This document shows positions 1 through 9,526 of a DNA stretch of 64,000 nucleotides, piece after piece. The DNA comes from an uncultured Campylobacter sp. (lineage in GTDB: Bacteria > Campylobacterota > Campylobacteria > Campylobacterales > Campylobacteraceae). A program made the position numbers and the translations under genes. The stretch lies in assembly GCF_938039245.1 (NCBI RefSeq), contig NZ_CALHVN010000056.1, positions 1 to 64,000 on the forward strand. Direction: 5' to 3'. The notes under the pieces are model-generated. The model was not told where the DNA came from. It did no database searches and saw only the letters and a list, made by a program, of their open reading frames with translations. The first letter of the stretch is position 1; every line of letters starts with the position of its first letter.

Positions 1-495
1 TTGCGCCGTTTGGTCTTAAAGCAAATTTGCCAAATACCGCGTATTTTTAATAGGCAGCTTAGAACTTAAAGCGCGTAAATGCCCCAATCCCTCCAAAAGC
101 CGTTAAACGTATTTAACGTATTTAGCCAAACGTCTTGCGACGGCAACGACAATAATCTTGCAAAAGCAAATTTAAATCGGCGGCTTGTACCTTCCGCACC
201 TACGTATCTAGGCCCACGCTCTAGCCAAAAGAGTATCCAAACCTTGCCAGCTGAAAGATAAATCTAATATTTTAAGCAGACGTAAGACTACAGTAAAAGA
301 GATTTGATAAGATGGCCTAGCTAACTAAGGTCGCTAGGATTAGAGTATATCAGGCCTTTATTTACGGATTTTTAAATGCAGCCTATTTATAGTCCTTGTT
401 TTTGAGGATTTAGGGTTGGTTTTATATCGCGTGCCTTCTTTGGTTTTTCTTTGGTTGATTTTACCGTACTTTAGCTTTTTAGTTTTTGCTTTGCG
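1..495. other. Intergenic/decayed DNA, no confident gene
   Basis: I see no supportable gene here. Open frames exist on both strands (for example 79-261 plus) but have no recognisable motif, no convincing ribosome binding site and no neighbour that would make sense of them. The stretch probably continues the decayed material at 496-925. Confidence 0.5.
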
Positions 496-839
496 TTATC
501 TTGAGTTGTTTGGCTTACCGCAGAAGCAAGCAGTCTCATCTTTGATTTGCTCGGTTTTTTTAGGTAAATTTTTGGCTTTAGAGGTTTTATTGTTTATTTT
601 GTCTTTAGCCTCGTTAATTTTTTTAGACGCCTTTTGCTTTACGACAGGGTCGTTTTCTCCGTAGCCTATATACCTTTTAGACTTTCGTAGGTCTTATAGT
701 AGGTACCGTTTATATTCTTGGAATCTTTGGTACTTTTAAATTTATTCGTTTTTCTATACTCTATGACGGCGTCTACCTTCGTTGGTTCGAATTCAATAAT
801 GGCGTATACTTTCGTTGAGCCGATGTCTTTTAGGCTCAT
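496..839 (-). pseudogene. Small lysine-rich ORF, possibly frameshifted
   Basis: An ATG at 839 opens a 57-aa frame beginning MSLKDIGSTKVYAIIEFEPT and ending at a TAG at 666-668. In the frame one base back, a lysine-rich reading frame runs on without its own start codon to a TAA at 496-498, containing GYGENDPVVKQKASKK and ending KPNNSR. A single -1 shift around the CTAAAAGG at the end of the first frame would join them into one protein of about 112 residues. I do not recognise the family; the size, charge and coupling to a tiny hydrophobic ORF upstream suggest a prophage remnant. It could be a decayed gene, a real -1 frameshift gene, or two unrelated frames. Confidence 0.3.
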
Positions 840-925
840 AAGCTCTCTTTAATAGCGGTATTTAAATTTATAGCAGCAAACAGCATAGATGCGCATACAA
901 GCATGAATAATACGAATTCGTTCAT
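836..925 (-). CDS. 29-aa hydrophobic small ORF
   Basis: The frame starts at an ATG at 923-925 and encodes MNEFVLFMLVCASMLFAAIN followed by LNTAIKESL. It is a single hydrophobic segment with a short charged tail. Its TGA stop overlaps the ATG of the next ORF (ATGA at 836-839), so the two look translationally coupled. Function unknown. Such short membrane peptides are common in phage lysis or morphogenesis regions, but nothing else here proves a phage origin. Confidence 0.3.
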   Translation of the reverse strand: MNEFVLFMLVCASMLFAAINLNTAIKESL

Positions 926-1144
926 TGATTTTCTTGTTTAGTTATTTTGATATCGTTTTTTATTATAGCGAAAAAATGATTTAACTAAGACGGTATTATC
1001 GACGCAATGGCTCACTAGCGGCAACTACCAAATCAATATGGAATTAAGATAGTCCTTCCATAAAACAATAGACATCGGTAAGAGCTATTCCAGCTAGGAT
1101 TTTAAACAACATCCCCATATTCCAAAATCCCTTGGAATAGTTAA
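926..1144. other. Intergenic region downstream of accA
   Basis: No gene is supported. A hairpin made of ATTCCAA (1119-1125) and TTGGAAT (1132-1138) lies just past the accA stop in the direction of accA transcription. It lacks a following T run, so it is at best a weak terminator. Confidence 0.4.
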
Positions 1145-2086
1145 TTATTTTCCTTCTTCAAACGCACCGACGGCTAAAATTTTACCAATTCTAGCATTTA
1201 AAAGCTGATCTACTTTTAGCTTTTCGAGCTTTTCAAGCTCGGTTATAAAATAGCTTGCGAGAGCTTTAACGGCGGCTTCTTTATCTCGATGTGCGCCGTT
1301 CACCGGTTCTTCTATAACATCGTCTATCAAATTTAAATTTTTTAAGTCGTCGGCGGTTATTTTTAAGGCTTTTGTAGCCTGTTCTTGTTTTAAAGGATCA
1401 TTCCAAAGTATCGCTGCACAGCCCTCTGGAGAGATGACCGAAAAAACCGAATTTCTCATCATAGCAAGTTTGTCGGCAACGCCTATGGCTAGAGCACCGC
1501 CGCTTCCGCCTTCGCCTATAACGACGGCTATCATCGGCGTTTTTAAATTTGCAAATTCAAATAAATTTCTAGCTATCGCCTCGCTTTGACCGCGCTCTTC
1601 AGCTGCAACGCCCGGATATGCGCCCGGAGTATCTATCAAAAACAGTATCGGGAGTCCGAATTTCTCAGCCATTTTAGCTATTCGTAAAGCTTTGCGGTAA
1701 CCCTCGGGATGAGGCATACCGAAATTTCTTTTTAGTTTATTTTTGGTTCCTCGCCCCTTTTGCTCGCCTATTACGACGACTTTTCTAGAGCCTATATAGC
1801 CGATAAAACAAACTATCGCCGCATCGTCGCGATATGCCCTATCACCGTGCAACTCGTAGTAATCCCTCATCATGCCTTTTATGTAATCAATAGCGTAAGG
1901 ACGATCGGGGTGTCTTGCCAAAGCAAGGCGCTGAAACTCGTTAAGGTTTTTGTAAATTTTAGCAGTCTCTTTTTCTAAATTTTTATTTAGAATTTCTACC
2001 GCATGCTCATCGCCGCGAATCCTCGCGTTTGCGATGTCGTCGTCTATTTGTTTGATACTTTGCTCAAAGTCTAGATAACTTGCCAT
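1145..2086 (-). CDS. accA: Acetyl-CoA carboxylase carboxyltransferase subunit alpha
   Basis: AccA and AccD form the carboxyltransferase that moves the carboxyl group from biotin to acetyl-CoA, giving malonyl-CoA, the first step of fatty acid synthesis in the cytoplasm. At 313 residues it has the usual length. The N-terminal helical region (residues 1-60) is followed by the crotonase-like carboxyltransferase domain with IDTPGAYPG and [15 protein letters not shown], glycine-rich motifs typical of AccA. The start overlaps the fabF stop by one base, so it is translated behind fabF. The accA-fabF-acpP cluster makes sense as a fatty-acid synthesis operon. Confidence 0.97.
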   Translation of the reverse strand: MASYLDFEQSIKQIDDDIANARIRGDEHAVEILNKNLEKETAKIYKNLNEFQRLALARHPDRPYAIDYIKGMMRDYYELHGDRAYRDDAAIVCFIGYIGSRKVVVIGEQKGRGTKNKLKRNFGMPHPEGYRKALRIAKMAEKFGLPILFLIDTPGAYPGVAAEERGQSEAIARNLFEFANLKTPMIAVVIGEGGSGGALAIGVADKLAMMRNSVFSVISPEGCAAILWNDPLKQEQATKALKITADDLKNLNLIDDVIEEPVNGAHRDKEAAVKALASYFITELEKLEKLKVDQLLNARIGKILAVGAFEEGK

Positions 2087-3294
2087 TATATCTTCTTAAA
2101 TACGATAGAGCCGTTTGTGCCGCCAAAACCGAAAGAGTTACTCATAACGGCGTTTAGCTCGGCTTTTCTAGCTAGATTTGGCACGTAGTCCAAGTCGCAT
2201 TCTTCATCTCTGATCTCGTAGTTTATAGTAGGAGGTATAAGGCCTTCTTGCATAGCCATTATAGAGATAACCGCTTCTATCGCGCCGGCCGCGCCTAAAC
2301 AGTGCCCGGTTTGACCCTTGGTCGAACTAACCGGCGGTACGCCATCTCCGAAAAGGGTCTTAAGGGCGGCCGTTTCATTTCTGTCGTTCGTCGGAGTCGA
2401 TGTGCCGTGCGCATTTATATAGTCGATTTTTAAATTTCCGGCCATTTTAAGAGCTTTTTTCATAGCGGATAACGGCCCTTCAAGCGAAGGCGAGGTAATA
2501 TGATACGCATCACCGCTCTCGCCAAATCCTACTATCTCGGCGTAAATTTTAGCCCCTCTTGCCTTTGCGCTATCATATTCTTCAAGCACGAGCGCGCCGG
2601 CTCCTTCTCCCATGACAAAGCCGTCCCTGTCCTTATCGAACGGACGAGAGGCATGCTGAGGATCATCGTTTCTAGTAGAGAGCGCTTTCATAGCGGCAAA
2701 TCCGCCTATTCCTACTCCGCAAACCGTAGACTCGGAGCCTACGACTAGCATTTTTTGCGCCTCGCCGATCATTATAGTCTTAGCCGCTTCGATTATGGCG
2801 TGAGTAGACGCCGCACATGCCGTTACGCTAGAGATATTGGGTCCTTTTAAGCCGTGTTCTATCGAAACTATACCGCCTAGCATATTTACTAGAGCAGAAG
2901 GTATAAAAAACGGAGAAATTCGTCTTGAACCTTTTTCGAGCAAGGTGTTGGAATTTTTTTCGATATTAGGCAAACCGCCTATGCCCGCAGCCGAACTAAC
3001 GCCGAAATTCTCAGCGTCAAATTCGCCGAAATTAGCATCAGCCATGGCTTCTTTAGCTGCCTTTAGTCCAAGCTGGATAAATCTATCGACCTTTTTGACT
3101 TCCTTTGCATCCAGTACCGTAAGCGGGTCAAAGTCCGTAATCTCGGCAGCGATCTGAACGGGAAAATCGCTCGCGTCAAAAGAGGTTATCTTTTTTACGC
3201 CGGTTTTACCTTCGCAGATAGCCTTAAACGAGCTATCTTTATCAAGTCCCAAAGCGTTAATCATCCCAATGCCGGTTACTACGACTCTTTTCAA
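2086..3294 (-). CDS. fabF: 3-oxoacyl-ACP synthase II
   Basis: Condensing enzyme that extends acyl-ACP with malonyl-ACP. The thiolase fold shows the nucleophile in TACAAS, the histidine motifs [14 protein letters not shown] and [12 protein letters not shown], and the C-terminal [10 protein letters not shown] place the start at a TTG at 3294 ([11 protein letters not shown]), because AAGGAG lies five bases upstream (3300-3305) and the protein then begins as FabF proteins usually do. A longer TTG start at 3309 would add five residues and would place the SD inside the gene. It sits directly downstream of acpP, its substrate carrier, and overlaps accA by one base. Confidence 0.95.
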   Translation of the reverse strand: MKRVVVTGIGMINALGLDKDSSFKAICEGKTGVKKITSFDASDFPVQIAAEITDFDPLTVLDAKEVKKVDRFIQLGLKAAKEAMADANFGEFDAENFGVSSAAGIGGLPNIEKNSNTLLEKGSRRISPFFIPSALVNMLGGIVSIEHGLKGPNISSVTACAASTHAIIEAAKTIMIGEAQKMLVVGSESTVCGVGIGGFAAMKALSTRNDDPQHASRPFDKDRDGFVMGEGAGALVLEEYDSAKARGAKIYAEIVGFGESGDAYHITSPSLEGPLSAMKKALKMAGNLKIDYINAHGTSTPTNDRNETAALKTLFGDGVPPVSSTKGQTGHCLGAAGAIEAVISIMAMQEGLIPPTINYEIRDEECDLDYVPNLARKAELNAVMSNSFGFGGTNGSIVFKKI

Positions 3295-3313
3295 GGCTAC
3301 TCCTTGCAAAAAC

Positions 3314-3547
3314 TTATTTATTTAGGTTCTCGATGTAGGTTACGACGTCGTTTATAGTGATTAGTTTCTCGGCGTCGCTATCAGGTATCTCTACTTCAAA
3401 TTTCTCCTCAAGCGCCATAACGAGCTCAACCACGTCAAGCGAGTCCGCGCCTAAATCTTCGATAATCTTAGACTCAAGCTTTACCGCATCCGGAGCCACA
3501 CTTAATTGCTCAACCACTACGTCTCTTACGTCATCAAATACTGCCAT
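3314..3547 (-). CDS. acpP: Acyl carrier protein
   Basis: This 77-aa acidic four-helix protein carries growing acyl chains on a phosphopantetheine arm. The attachment serine is Ser36 in [12 protein letters not shown], the family hallmark. Length and composition are standard. An AGGAG ribosome site lies just upstream of the ATG. It leads the acpP-fabF-accA cluster. The 80-base gap to fabG contains TATACT/TAAAAT hexamers suited to a promoter for this operon. Confidence 0.97.
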   Translation of the reverse strand: MAVFDDVRDVVVEQLSVAPDAVKLESKIIEDLGADSLDVVELVMALEEKFEVEIPDSDAEKLITINDVVTYIENLNK

Positions 3548-3628
3548 TTTCTTCTCCTAAAAATTAAAAATTTCGTGATTTTAGTATATTTTAGCTTAAA
3601 ATTTCGCAAAAACGCAAAATTTACGCGT

Positions 3629-4372
3629 TTACATATATAGTCCGCCGTTGATTTTTAGCGTCTCGCCGGTCACGTAGCTAGCGTGATCGCTTAGCAAAAA
3701 CGCCACAGCTTCGGCCACTTCGCTGGCGCTTCCAAATCTTTTTAGCGGGATGTTGTCGCTGTAAGTTTTTTTGATCTCGTCGCCCAGCTCGCTCGTCATA
3801 TCCGTCTCGATAAAGCCCGGAGTTACGCAGTTAAAGCGGATATTTCTCGCCGCACCCTCTTTGGCGAAACTTTTGTTCATCGCGATCATTCCGCCCTTGC
3901 TAGCAGCGTAGTTTGCTTGCCCTGCGTTGCCCATCTCGCCCACGATCGAGGCTACGTTTACGACAGCACCGAAGCGTTTTTTGCTCATTACTTTTAGCGC
4001 CTCGCGGCATCCGATAAAGGCCGAGGTTAAATTTGCGTTTATCACGCCGGTAAAATCCTCCGTCTTCATGCGAAGCGCGAGCTTGTCGTTTGTGATACCG
4101 GCGTTATTTACGAGGTAGCTTAGCTCGCCGTCGGCGTCCGCGATCAAATTTATCGCTTTTACAAACTCGTCCTCGTCCGTCGCATCAAATTTAACCACCG
4201 CAGCCTGCCCGCCGTTTGCTACGATTTCAGCTTGCAATGCATCGGCGATTTCTGGCTTTGAGCGGTAGTTTATCCAGACTTTTAGTCCCATTTGCGCCAG
4301 GGTTTTGGCTATCTGCGCGCCGATACCGCGACTAGCTCCCGTGATTAGCACGTTTTTTCCGCTAAATTTCAT
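3629..4372 (-). CDS. fabG: 3-oxoacyl-ACP reductase
   Basis: NADPH-dependent reductase that converts 3-ketoacyl-ACP to 3-hydroxyacyl-ACP in the fatty-acid elongation cycle. It is a short-chain dehydrogenase of 247 residues: GASRGIG nucleotide motif near residue 12, NNAG around residue 90, and the catalytic Ser and Tyr-x3-Lys (YAASKGG) near 150. The C-terminus (VTGETLKINGGLYM) is typical of FabG. It lies between gpmI and acpP on the same strand. Confidence 0.96.
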   Translation of the reverse strand: MKFSGKNVLITGASRGIGAQIAKTLAQMGLKVWINYRSKPEIADALQAEIVANGGQAAVVKFDATDEDEFVKAINLIADADGELSYLVNNAGITNDKLALRMKTEDFTGVINANLTSAFIGCREALKVMSKKRFGAVVNVASIVGEMGNAGQANYAASKGGMIAMNKSFAKEGAARNIRFNCVTPGFIETDMTSELGDEIKKTYSDNIPLKRFGSASEVAEAVAFLLSDHASYVTGETLKINGGLYM

Positions 4373-4452
4373 TTTTTCTCCTTAATTTTAAATTTGGCCC
4401 GCATTTTATCAGACGAAAGCTAAAAAGCCTTTTACTGAAAATTTATATAGTT

Positions 4453-5931
4453 TTAAAACAGCGCCTCGTCCATTTCGGCGGGTTTTTCGATACCCATCAG
4501 CGCTAAAACGCTCGCGGCGATATTGTTTAGACCACCCGCTTTTACCACCTTTACGCCCTCGCCTATCACGAAGCAAAATACGTCAAAAGTCGTGTGGTTG
4601 GTTAGCAGATTGCCCTGCGCGTCCTTCATCTGCTCGCAGTTGCCGTGGTCGCTCGTGATGATTAGCGCGTAGTTTTTCTCTTTTGCTTTTGTCACGATGC
4701 GTCCCAGCGCCGCATCCACGGCCTCGACCGCCTTTACCGCCGCGTCAAATTCGCCAGTGTGTCCGACCATATCGCCGTTTGCGAAATTTACCACGATAAA
4801 GTCTTGCCCGTCTTCCATGCCTTTTAGCACCGCCTCGCACACGGCCTGCGCGCTCATTTCTGGTTTTTCGTCGTAGGTTTTGACCTTAGGGCTTGGCACG
4901 AGCACCCTCGTTTCGTTTTGAGCGAGCTCCTCGACGCCGCCGTTAAAGAAAAACGTCACGTGAGCGTATTTCTCGGTCTCGGCGGTATGCAGCTGCGTTA
5001 AGCCCGCGTTTGCGACGACTTCGGCAAGGGTATTTTTTAGCTTTTCGTTTTCAAATAATACGGGAAAGGCGAAATTTGCGTCGTATTCGGTCATCGTGAG
5101 TAGATTTTTGACGATGAACGGGCGCGCGAATTCGCTAAAATTTTCATCGCCCAAAGCCGCCGCGATCTCGCGCACGCGGTCGTTTCTAAAATTTATAAAT
5201 ATCACGCCGTCGTTTTCGCCTATCCCCTCAAACCCGCCAAAACTAGCCGGCACGATAAACTCGTCCGTCACGCCCGCCTCATAGCTTTGCATGACGTATT
5301 CTAGCGGCGATACGGTTTGCGCGTTTTCTCCGCGCGTCATCGCGTCGTAGGCCGTTTTTACGCGCTCCCAGCGCTTGTCGCGGTCCATCGCGTAAAATCT
5401 ACCGCTAACGCTAGCTAGCCTAAAGCCTCCGCTTTGCGCCTTTTCTTGCAGCGATTTTATGAACGCTAGCCCGCTTTTTGGACCTACGTCGCGACCGTCG
5501 GTTATCGCGTGAGCACACACCTCGCAGCCGTTTGCGACCGCAAGAGAGCACATCGCGTCAAAGTGGCTAATGTGCGAGTGTACGCCGCCGTCGCTATAAA
5601 GCCCGACGACGTGGACGCGCTTGCAGGTTTTGAACAAATTTAAAAGCTTTTCGCTTTTAGCCAGCGAGCCGTTTTCAAAACCGAGCGAAATTTTTACCAA
5701 ATTTTGATACAAAACCCGCCCGCTGCCGATACACATGTGCCCGACCTCGCTGTTTCCCATCTGTCCGTCGGGTAGGCCCACTGCTAGGCCCGAGGTTTTT
5801 ATGAGCGCGTTTGGGACGTTTTTAAATAGCCAGTCGTATGTTGGCTTTTTTGCCGCTGCAAATGCGTTAAATTCGCTACTTTCGTTATATCCGATGCCGT
5901 CGGTTATCACCAAAATCGTTTTTTGCGCCAT
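4453..5931 (-). CDS. gpmI: 2,3-bisphosphoglycerate-independent phosphoglycerate mutase
   Basis: Interconverts 3- and 2-phosphoglycerate in glycolysis/gluconeogenesis using two Mn ions and a phosphoserine intermediate. The alkaline-phosphatase fold is shown by VITDGIGYN at the N-terminus, the catalytic serine (about Ser61) in GQMGNSEVGH, HAITDGRDV, and the metal ligands in FANGDMVGHTG and ITSDHGNCEQM. At 492 residues it is close to the family's ~510. It is divergent from mraY across a short promoter-bearing gap. Confidence 0.96.
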   Translation of the reverse strand: MAQKTILVITDGIGYNESSEFNAFAAAKKPTYDWLFKNVPNALIKTSGLAVGLPDGQMGNSEVGHMCIGSGRVLYQNLVKISLGFENGSLAKSEKLLNLFKTCKRVHVVGLYSDGGVHSHISHFDAMCSLAVANGCEVCAHAITDGRDVGPKSGLAFIKSLQEKAQSGGFRLASVSGRFYAMDRDKRWERVKTAYDAMTRGENAQTVSPLEYVMQSYEAGVTDEFIVPASFGGFEGIGENDGVIFINFRNDRVREIAAALGDENFSEFARPFIVKNLLTMTEYDANFAFPVLFENEKLKNTLAEVVANAGLTQLHTAETEKYAHVTFFFNGGVEELAQNETRVLVPSPKVKTYDEKPEMSAQAVCEAVLKGMEDGQDFIVVNFANGDMVGHTGEFDAAVKAVEAVDAALGRIVTKAKEKNYALIITSDHGNCEQMKDAQGNLLTNHTTFDVFCFVIGEGVKVVKAGGLNNIAASVLALMGIEKPAEMDEALF

Positions 5932-5973
5932 TTTTAAATTTTTGCCTTAAATTTAGATATTTTTTAACGGCAT

Positions 5974-5979
5974 TATACT
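5974..5979 (+). promoter_or_regulatory. Probable -10 element of mraY promoter
   Basis: TATACT lies 32 bases before the mraY start in the 79-base divergent gap. No strong -35 is needed for Campylobacter sigma-70 promoters, which rely on an extended -10 and upstream A/T phasing. This is inference from sequence only. Confidence 0.4.
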
Positions 5980-6010
5980 AAAATTAGCCTTTTTTAAAAT
6001 AAAGGCTTTT

Positions 6011-7075
6011 ATGTTTTACTATATTTATGAATTGTTAAATTTTAATATCTTTCAATACATCACCGTTCGCGCGGGCTTTTCGTTTTTCATCGCATTTTGT
6101 TTGACCGTTTGGGCGCTGCCTAAATTTATCGCGTGGGCGAAGGCCAAAAACGCCGCCCAGCCCATCTACGAGCTAGCTCCGCAAACGCACCAAAAAAAAG
6201 CCAAAACTCCGACGATGGGCGGGCTTGTCTTTATCGGAGCGGCGCTTGGGGCGAGCGTGATCTGCGCGCGCCTTGATAACGTCTTCGTCCTTGCTTCGCT
6301 GATCTGTCTAGCGGGCTTTACGGCGCTTGGGTTTAAAGACGATTTTCGCAAAATCTCAGGCGGCAAAAACCACGACGGACTAAGCCCTAGAGCCAAGCTT
6401 GCCGCGCAAATTTTAATCGCTCTGGCCGTTTCGACGATGCTGTATTTTAACGGCGAGCTGGGGAGCAAATTTTACCTACCGTTTTACAAATTTGCGGTGC
6501 TTGATCTGGGCATTTTTGCGGTCGCGTTTTGGACGCTCGTCATCGTCGCGGCATCAAACGCGGTAAATTTAACCGACGGCCTAGACGGGCTAGCTACGGT
6601 GCCTGCGGTATTCTCGCTGCTGACTTTGGGCGTATTTGCCTACATCTGTGGACACGCGATCTTTAGCTCGTATTTACTTTTGCCCAAGATCGCGGGCGTG
6701 GGCGAGACTGTCGTAGTGGCCGCCGCTCTGATCGGCTCGTTGATGGGATTTTTGTGGTTTAACTGCCATCCGGCCGAGGTTTTCATGGGCGACAGCGGGA
6801 GCCTAAGCGTAGGCGCGTATATCGGCCTCATGGGCGTGATGACGAAAAACGAGATCTTGCTCATCATCATCGGCTTCGTCTTTGTTATGGAGACTTTGAG
6901 CGTGATTTTGCAGGTGGGAAGCTTTAAAATTTTTAAAAAGAGAATTTTTCTCATGGCGCCGATACACCATCATTTCGAGATAAAAGGCTGGGTGGAAAAC
7001 AAGATCATCGTGAGATTTTGGCTCATCGCCGTTTTGGCGAATTTAATCGCGCTGACTGCGCTAAAAATCAGGTAA
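6011..7075 (+). CDS. mraY: Phospho-N-acetylmuramoyl-pentapeptide transferase
   Basis: Integral membrane enzyme that transfers phospho-MurNAc-pentapeptide to undecaprenyl phosphate, making lipid I. At 354 residues it is predicted to have about ten membrane helices. Family motifs include [16 protein letters not shown] (Mg-binding Asp pair), [30 protein letters not shown] and MAPIHHHFE. It is followed by a small hypothetical gene and murD on the same strand, the usual epsilonproteobacterial arrangement. Confidence 0.97.
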   Translation: MFYYIYELLNFNIFQYITVRAGFSFFIAFCLTVWALPKFIAWAKAKNAAQPIYELAPQTHQKKAKTPTMGGLVFIGAALGASVICARLDNVFVLASLICLAGFTALGFKDDFRKISGGKNHDGLSPRAKLAAQILIALAVSTMLYFNGELGSKFYLPFYKFAVLDLGIFAVAFWTLVIVAASNAVNLTDGLDGLATVPAVFSLLTLGVFAYICGHAIFSSYLLLPKIAGVGETVVVAAALIGSLMGFLWFNCHPAEVFMGDSGSLSVGAYIGLMGVMTKNEILLIIIGFVFVMETLSVILQVGSFKIFKKRIFLMAPIHHHFEIKGWVENKIIVRFWLIAVLANLIALTALKIR

Positions 7076-7094
7076 ATTTAATAAGGATAATTTA

Positions 7095-7613
7095 ATGAGA
7101 GCACAGATAGAGCCAGATTACGAGACGGCTAGAAAAAGATACAACGGGATTTTGGAGAAAATTTTAGCCTATACGGACTACTGCGACGAACACGGCGACG
7201 AGAGCGGCGAGAAATACCGCGAGCTGGAAAACGAGCTGCACGCGATCACGGGCAAAGATATGAGTAAATTTGACCTGTGGGAGTGGTGGGAGGCCGACGG
7301 GGCTGAAAATTTAGCCTTTGATATCGCGCTTCCAGAGCCTCGCCTCGTGCCTGACATCACAAAGGACGAACTGCGCGAGATCATAGAGCGCATGACGAGT
7401 TTTGAGCCGCAAGAGAGCGAAGACGAGTTTTTGGACGAGTTTTACGATCGTCCGAATTTCGCTTGTGAGGGCGGATATTTTACCGAGTTTTTAAAGCTAA
7501 ATTTTAAAGATACTTATGATTTTAAACTTTTTACCAGACACAAACGAAACGGCGTAATAACCGAGCTTGACGCGGAGGAAATAACGCAATTTTTATGGGG
7601 CAAAAGGGCGTAA
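7095..7613 (+). CDS. Hypothetical acidic protein between mraY and murD
   Basis: A 172-aa soluble, strongly acidic protein with no signal peptide or membrane segment. It starts MRAQIEPDYETARKRYNGIL with a GGATAA ribosome site. The N-terminal third is helical and charged; the C-terminal part contains FACEGGYFTEFLKL and ends EITQFLWGKRA. I do not recognise a named domain. The tight spacing (19 bp after mraY, 12 bp before murD) indicates the same operon, so a cell-wall or division-linked role is possible but not shown. Confidence 0.85.
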   Translation: MRAQIEPDYETARKRYNGILEKILAYTDYCDEHGDESGEKYRELENELHAITGKDMSKFDLWEWWEADGAENLAFDIALPEPRLVPDITKDELREIIERMTSFEPQESEDEFLDEFYDRPNFACEGGYFTEFLKLNFKDTYDFKLFTRHKRNGVITELDAEEITQFLWGKRA

Positions 7614-7625
7614 AAAGGAGCAAAA

Positions 7626-8888
7626 ATGAGAAAATCGCTATTTGGCTATGGCGGTACGACGCGCGCGATCGCGAAAAACTTCAGCAAAGAGGGTGGCTGG
7701 GACGTCTACGACGATAAATTTAGCGAGATCTCAAGCGACGAATGGGGCAACGCCCTACTACCGCCAAACCTTTTCGTACCCGAAAAAAGCGGCTTAGAGA
7801 TACCTAGCCCCGGCTTCCCGCCCGGCCACGAACTAGTTAAAAAAGCGCAAAATCTAATCAGCGAATACGACTATTTTTATAAAATTTACGGCGGCAAGAT
7901 GCCGTTTACCGTCTGGATCAGCGGCACGAACGGCAAAACCACGACGACGAAGATGACGCAGCACCTGCTGGCGCGCTACGGCTCGGTAATGGGCGGCAAC
8001 GTCGGAGTTCCGCTCGCAGACCTTGACGTAAACGCCAAAATTTGGGTGCTAGAGACCAGCTCCTTTACGATGCACTACACAAACGCCGCGGCACCCGGCA
8101 TCTACGCGCTTTTGCCTATCACGCCCGATCACCTCAGCTGGCACGGCGACTTTGCCGAGTATGAGCGCGCCAAGCTAAAACCGCTAGCGACGATGGGCGA
8201 AAACGCAGTCGCGATCCTGCCTAAAATTTACGCTGAGGCGCCGACTAAGGCAAAGGTGATAAGCTACGAAAACGAGGCGGATTTGGCCCGGTTTTGCGGC
8301 GTAAATTTAAGCGATATCGCCTTTAAAACGCCGTTTTTAACGGACGCTCTTTTGGCGCTTGCTATCCAGAAAATTTTGCTTGATAGGTGCGATGTAGAGC
8401 TTTTAAACGGCTTTGTTATCGAAGGCAACAAGCTAGAGGAGTTTCGCGACGCGCGCGGACGCACGTGGGTCAACGACACGAAGGCGACTAATATCGACGC
8501 GAGCATACAAGCCGTAAAGCGATACGAGGGCAAATTTTTGCATTTGATTTTAGGCGGCGATGATAAGGGCGTAGATATGCGGCCGCTTTTTGAAGTCTTG
8601 CTCGGTGCTAAAGCGCAAATTTACGCTATCGGCTCAAATACGGACAAACTGATGACGCTTGCGGGCGAGTTTAAAATCCCGGCCGTAAAATGCGAATTTT
8701 TAAACGTCGCAGTCGGCGAGATAGATAAACGTTTTAAATTTGACGGAGCCGCTAAAACTGGCGCAAATAGCGAAAATTTGGACGAGATAGCGCTTTTAAG
8801 TCCTGCGGCGGCTAGCCTCGATCAGTTTAGCAGCTACGCGGAGCGCGGGGATGAATTTAAAAAAGCGATCTTAAATTTGCAAATTTGA
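7626..8888 (+). CDS. murD: UDP-N-acetylmuramoyl-L-alanine--D-glutamate ligase
   Basis: Adds D-glutamate to UDP-MurNAc-L-Ala in the cytoplasm with ATP. The ATP loop GTNGKTTTTK is near residue 100 and the Mur ligase domains follow (WVLETSSF; HLSWHGDFAEY; WVNDTKATN). At 420 residues it is slightly short, with a reduced N-terminal uridine-binding domain as in other Campylobacter. An apparent insert near residue 375 (about GAAKTGANSENLDE) is coded by AAATTT-containing DNA like that filling local intergenic gaps. The ribosome site is AAGGAG six bases upstream. Confidence 0.95.
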   Translation: MRKSLFGYGGTTRAIAKNFSKEGGWDVYDDKFSEISSDEWGNALLPPNLFVPEKSGLEIPSPGFPPGHELVKKAQNLISEYDYFYKIYGGKMPFTVWISGTNGKTTTTKMTQHLLARYGSVMGGNVGVPLADLDVNAKIWVLETSSFTMHYTNAAAPGIYALLPITPDHLSWHGDFAEYERAKLKPLATMGENAVAILPKIYAEAPTKAKVISYENEADLARFCGVNLSDIAFKTPFLTDALLALAIQKILLDRCDVELLNGFVIEGNKLEEFRDARGRTWVNDTKATNIDASIQAVKRYEGKFLHLILGGDDKGVDMRPLFEVLLGAKAQIYAIGSNTDKLMTLAGEFKIPAVKCEFLNVAVGEIDKRFKFDGAAKTGANSENLDEIALLSPAAASLDQFSSYAERGDEFKKAILNLQI

Positions 8889-9033
8889 CGCAATATTTGC
8901 GCCGCAGAGCCGCCAAATTTGAGCGACTGCCTTTAAAAATAGATTTTGTATTTTAAAAATGCGCCGAATTTTGCGTCTTTAACCGAAATTTAAGTATCAA
9001 ATAGCTAAAATCACATTTCTTTATTTACGGCGT

Positions 9034-9109
9034 GGTTGGATAGCTCAGTCGGTAGAGCAGCAGACTGAAAATCTGCGTGTCGGCAGTTCGATTCTGCCTC
9101 TAACCACCA
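9034..9109 (+). tRNA. tRNA-Phe (GAA), integration target
   Basis: A 76-nt cloverleaf with an encoded CCA end. The acceptor stem GGTTGGA pairs with TCTAACC, and the anticodon arm GCAGA-CTGAAAA-TCTGC gives anticodon GAA. The T arm is GGCAG/CTGCC. Its 3' portion (9085 onward) is repeated at 31522-31553, marking it as the attachment target of the element that follows. Confidence 0.97.
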
Positions 9110-9116
9110 TTTCTTT
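9085..9116 (+). repeat. attL: 32-bp direct repeat with tRNA-Phe 3' end
   Basis: These 32 bases, from the T-loop through the CCA end and into TTTCTTT, recur exactly at 31522-31553 in the same orientation. Weaker similarity continues another ~40 bases past both copies (TTTTATCGAT, AAGCTTTAAGGTTT). This is the expected signature of tyrosine-integrase insertion into the 3' end of a tRNA gene. Confidence 0.9.
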
Positions 9117-9162
9117 ATAATCCCCGATTTTATCGATGCTCTAAAGCTTTAAGGTTTATCTA

Positions 9163-9182
9163 GGTACCATCTTGGGTGCCAT
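9163..9182 (+). repeat. Left candidate integrase arm site
   Basis: GGTACCAT and GGTGCCAT lie in tandem with a 12-base period. A near-identical arrangement sits at 31401-31420 near the other end of the element. Paired direct repeats just inside both att sites are typical arm-type binding sites for tyrosine integrases; the binding itself is inference. Confidence 0.5.
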
Positions 9183-9526
9183 GTGTTAGTAATTTTTCTT
9201 TTTTTAAAACCATGGGCATACAGTCAAAGTAAATGATATGGTCTAGAATATATAAAAAATATTTTTACAAAAATCGAACAACCTGAAACCCTTAATATTT
9301 TTAACGGCAGCCACTTAATCCAAATTAGACAAATGGATAATTCTTATATAAATCTTAAGTTTTTATTCCAGGGATATGGCTAGTAAAATGGTAGCAATTA
9401 CAAATTTTCTTATCTGGGCGAGGATACTTTTTGTCCGACAAGTCAGACAAAAGACCTCGTTAGGGATTATCCCTAAAACCCTTTTAAAGCCCATTGCAGA
9501 ATGTGAAAATCTTATAAATATAGTCG
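9183..9526. other. Non-coding left end of the element with palindromes
   Basis: No gene is supported in this stretch. It holds two palindromic signals: TTTTGTC (9429-9435) facing GACAAAA (9446-9452) across ten bases, and TTAGGGAT/ATCCCTAA around T9468 (9460-9476). The first resembles the inverted repeat at 27145-27166 in front of the ATPase-integrase-mob genes, so a regulator or excision factor of the element may bind both. A transfer origin here is possible but I see no nick-site consensus. Confidence 0.4.

Noticed and set aside
416..664. Plus-strand hydrophobic 82-aa frame
   Set aside because: It is the antisense of a Lys/Glu-rich frame on the minus strand, which makes any complementary frame look hydrophobic. 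No ribosome site.
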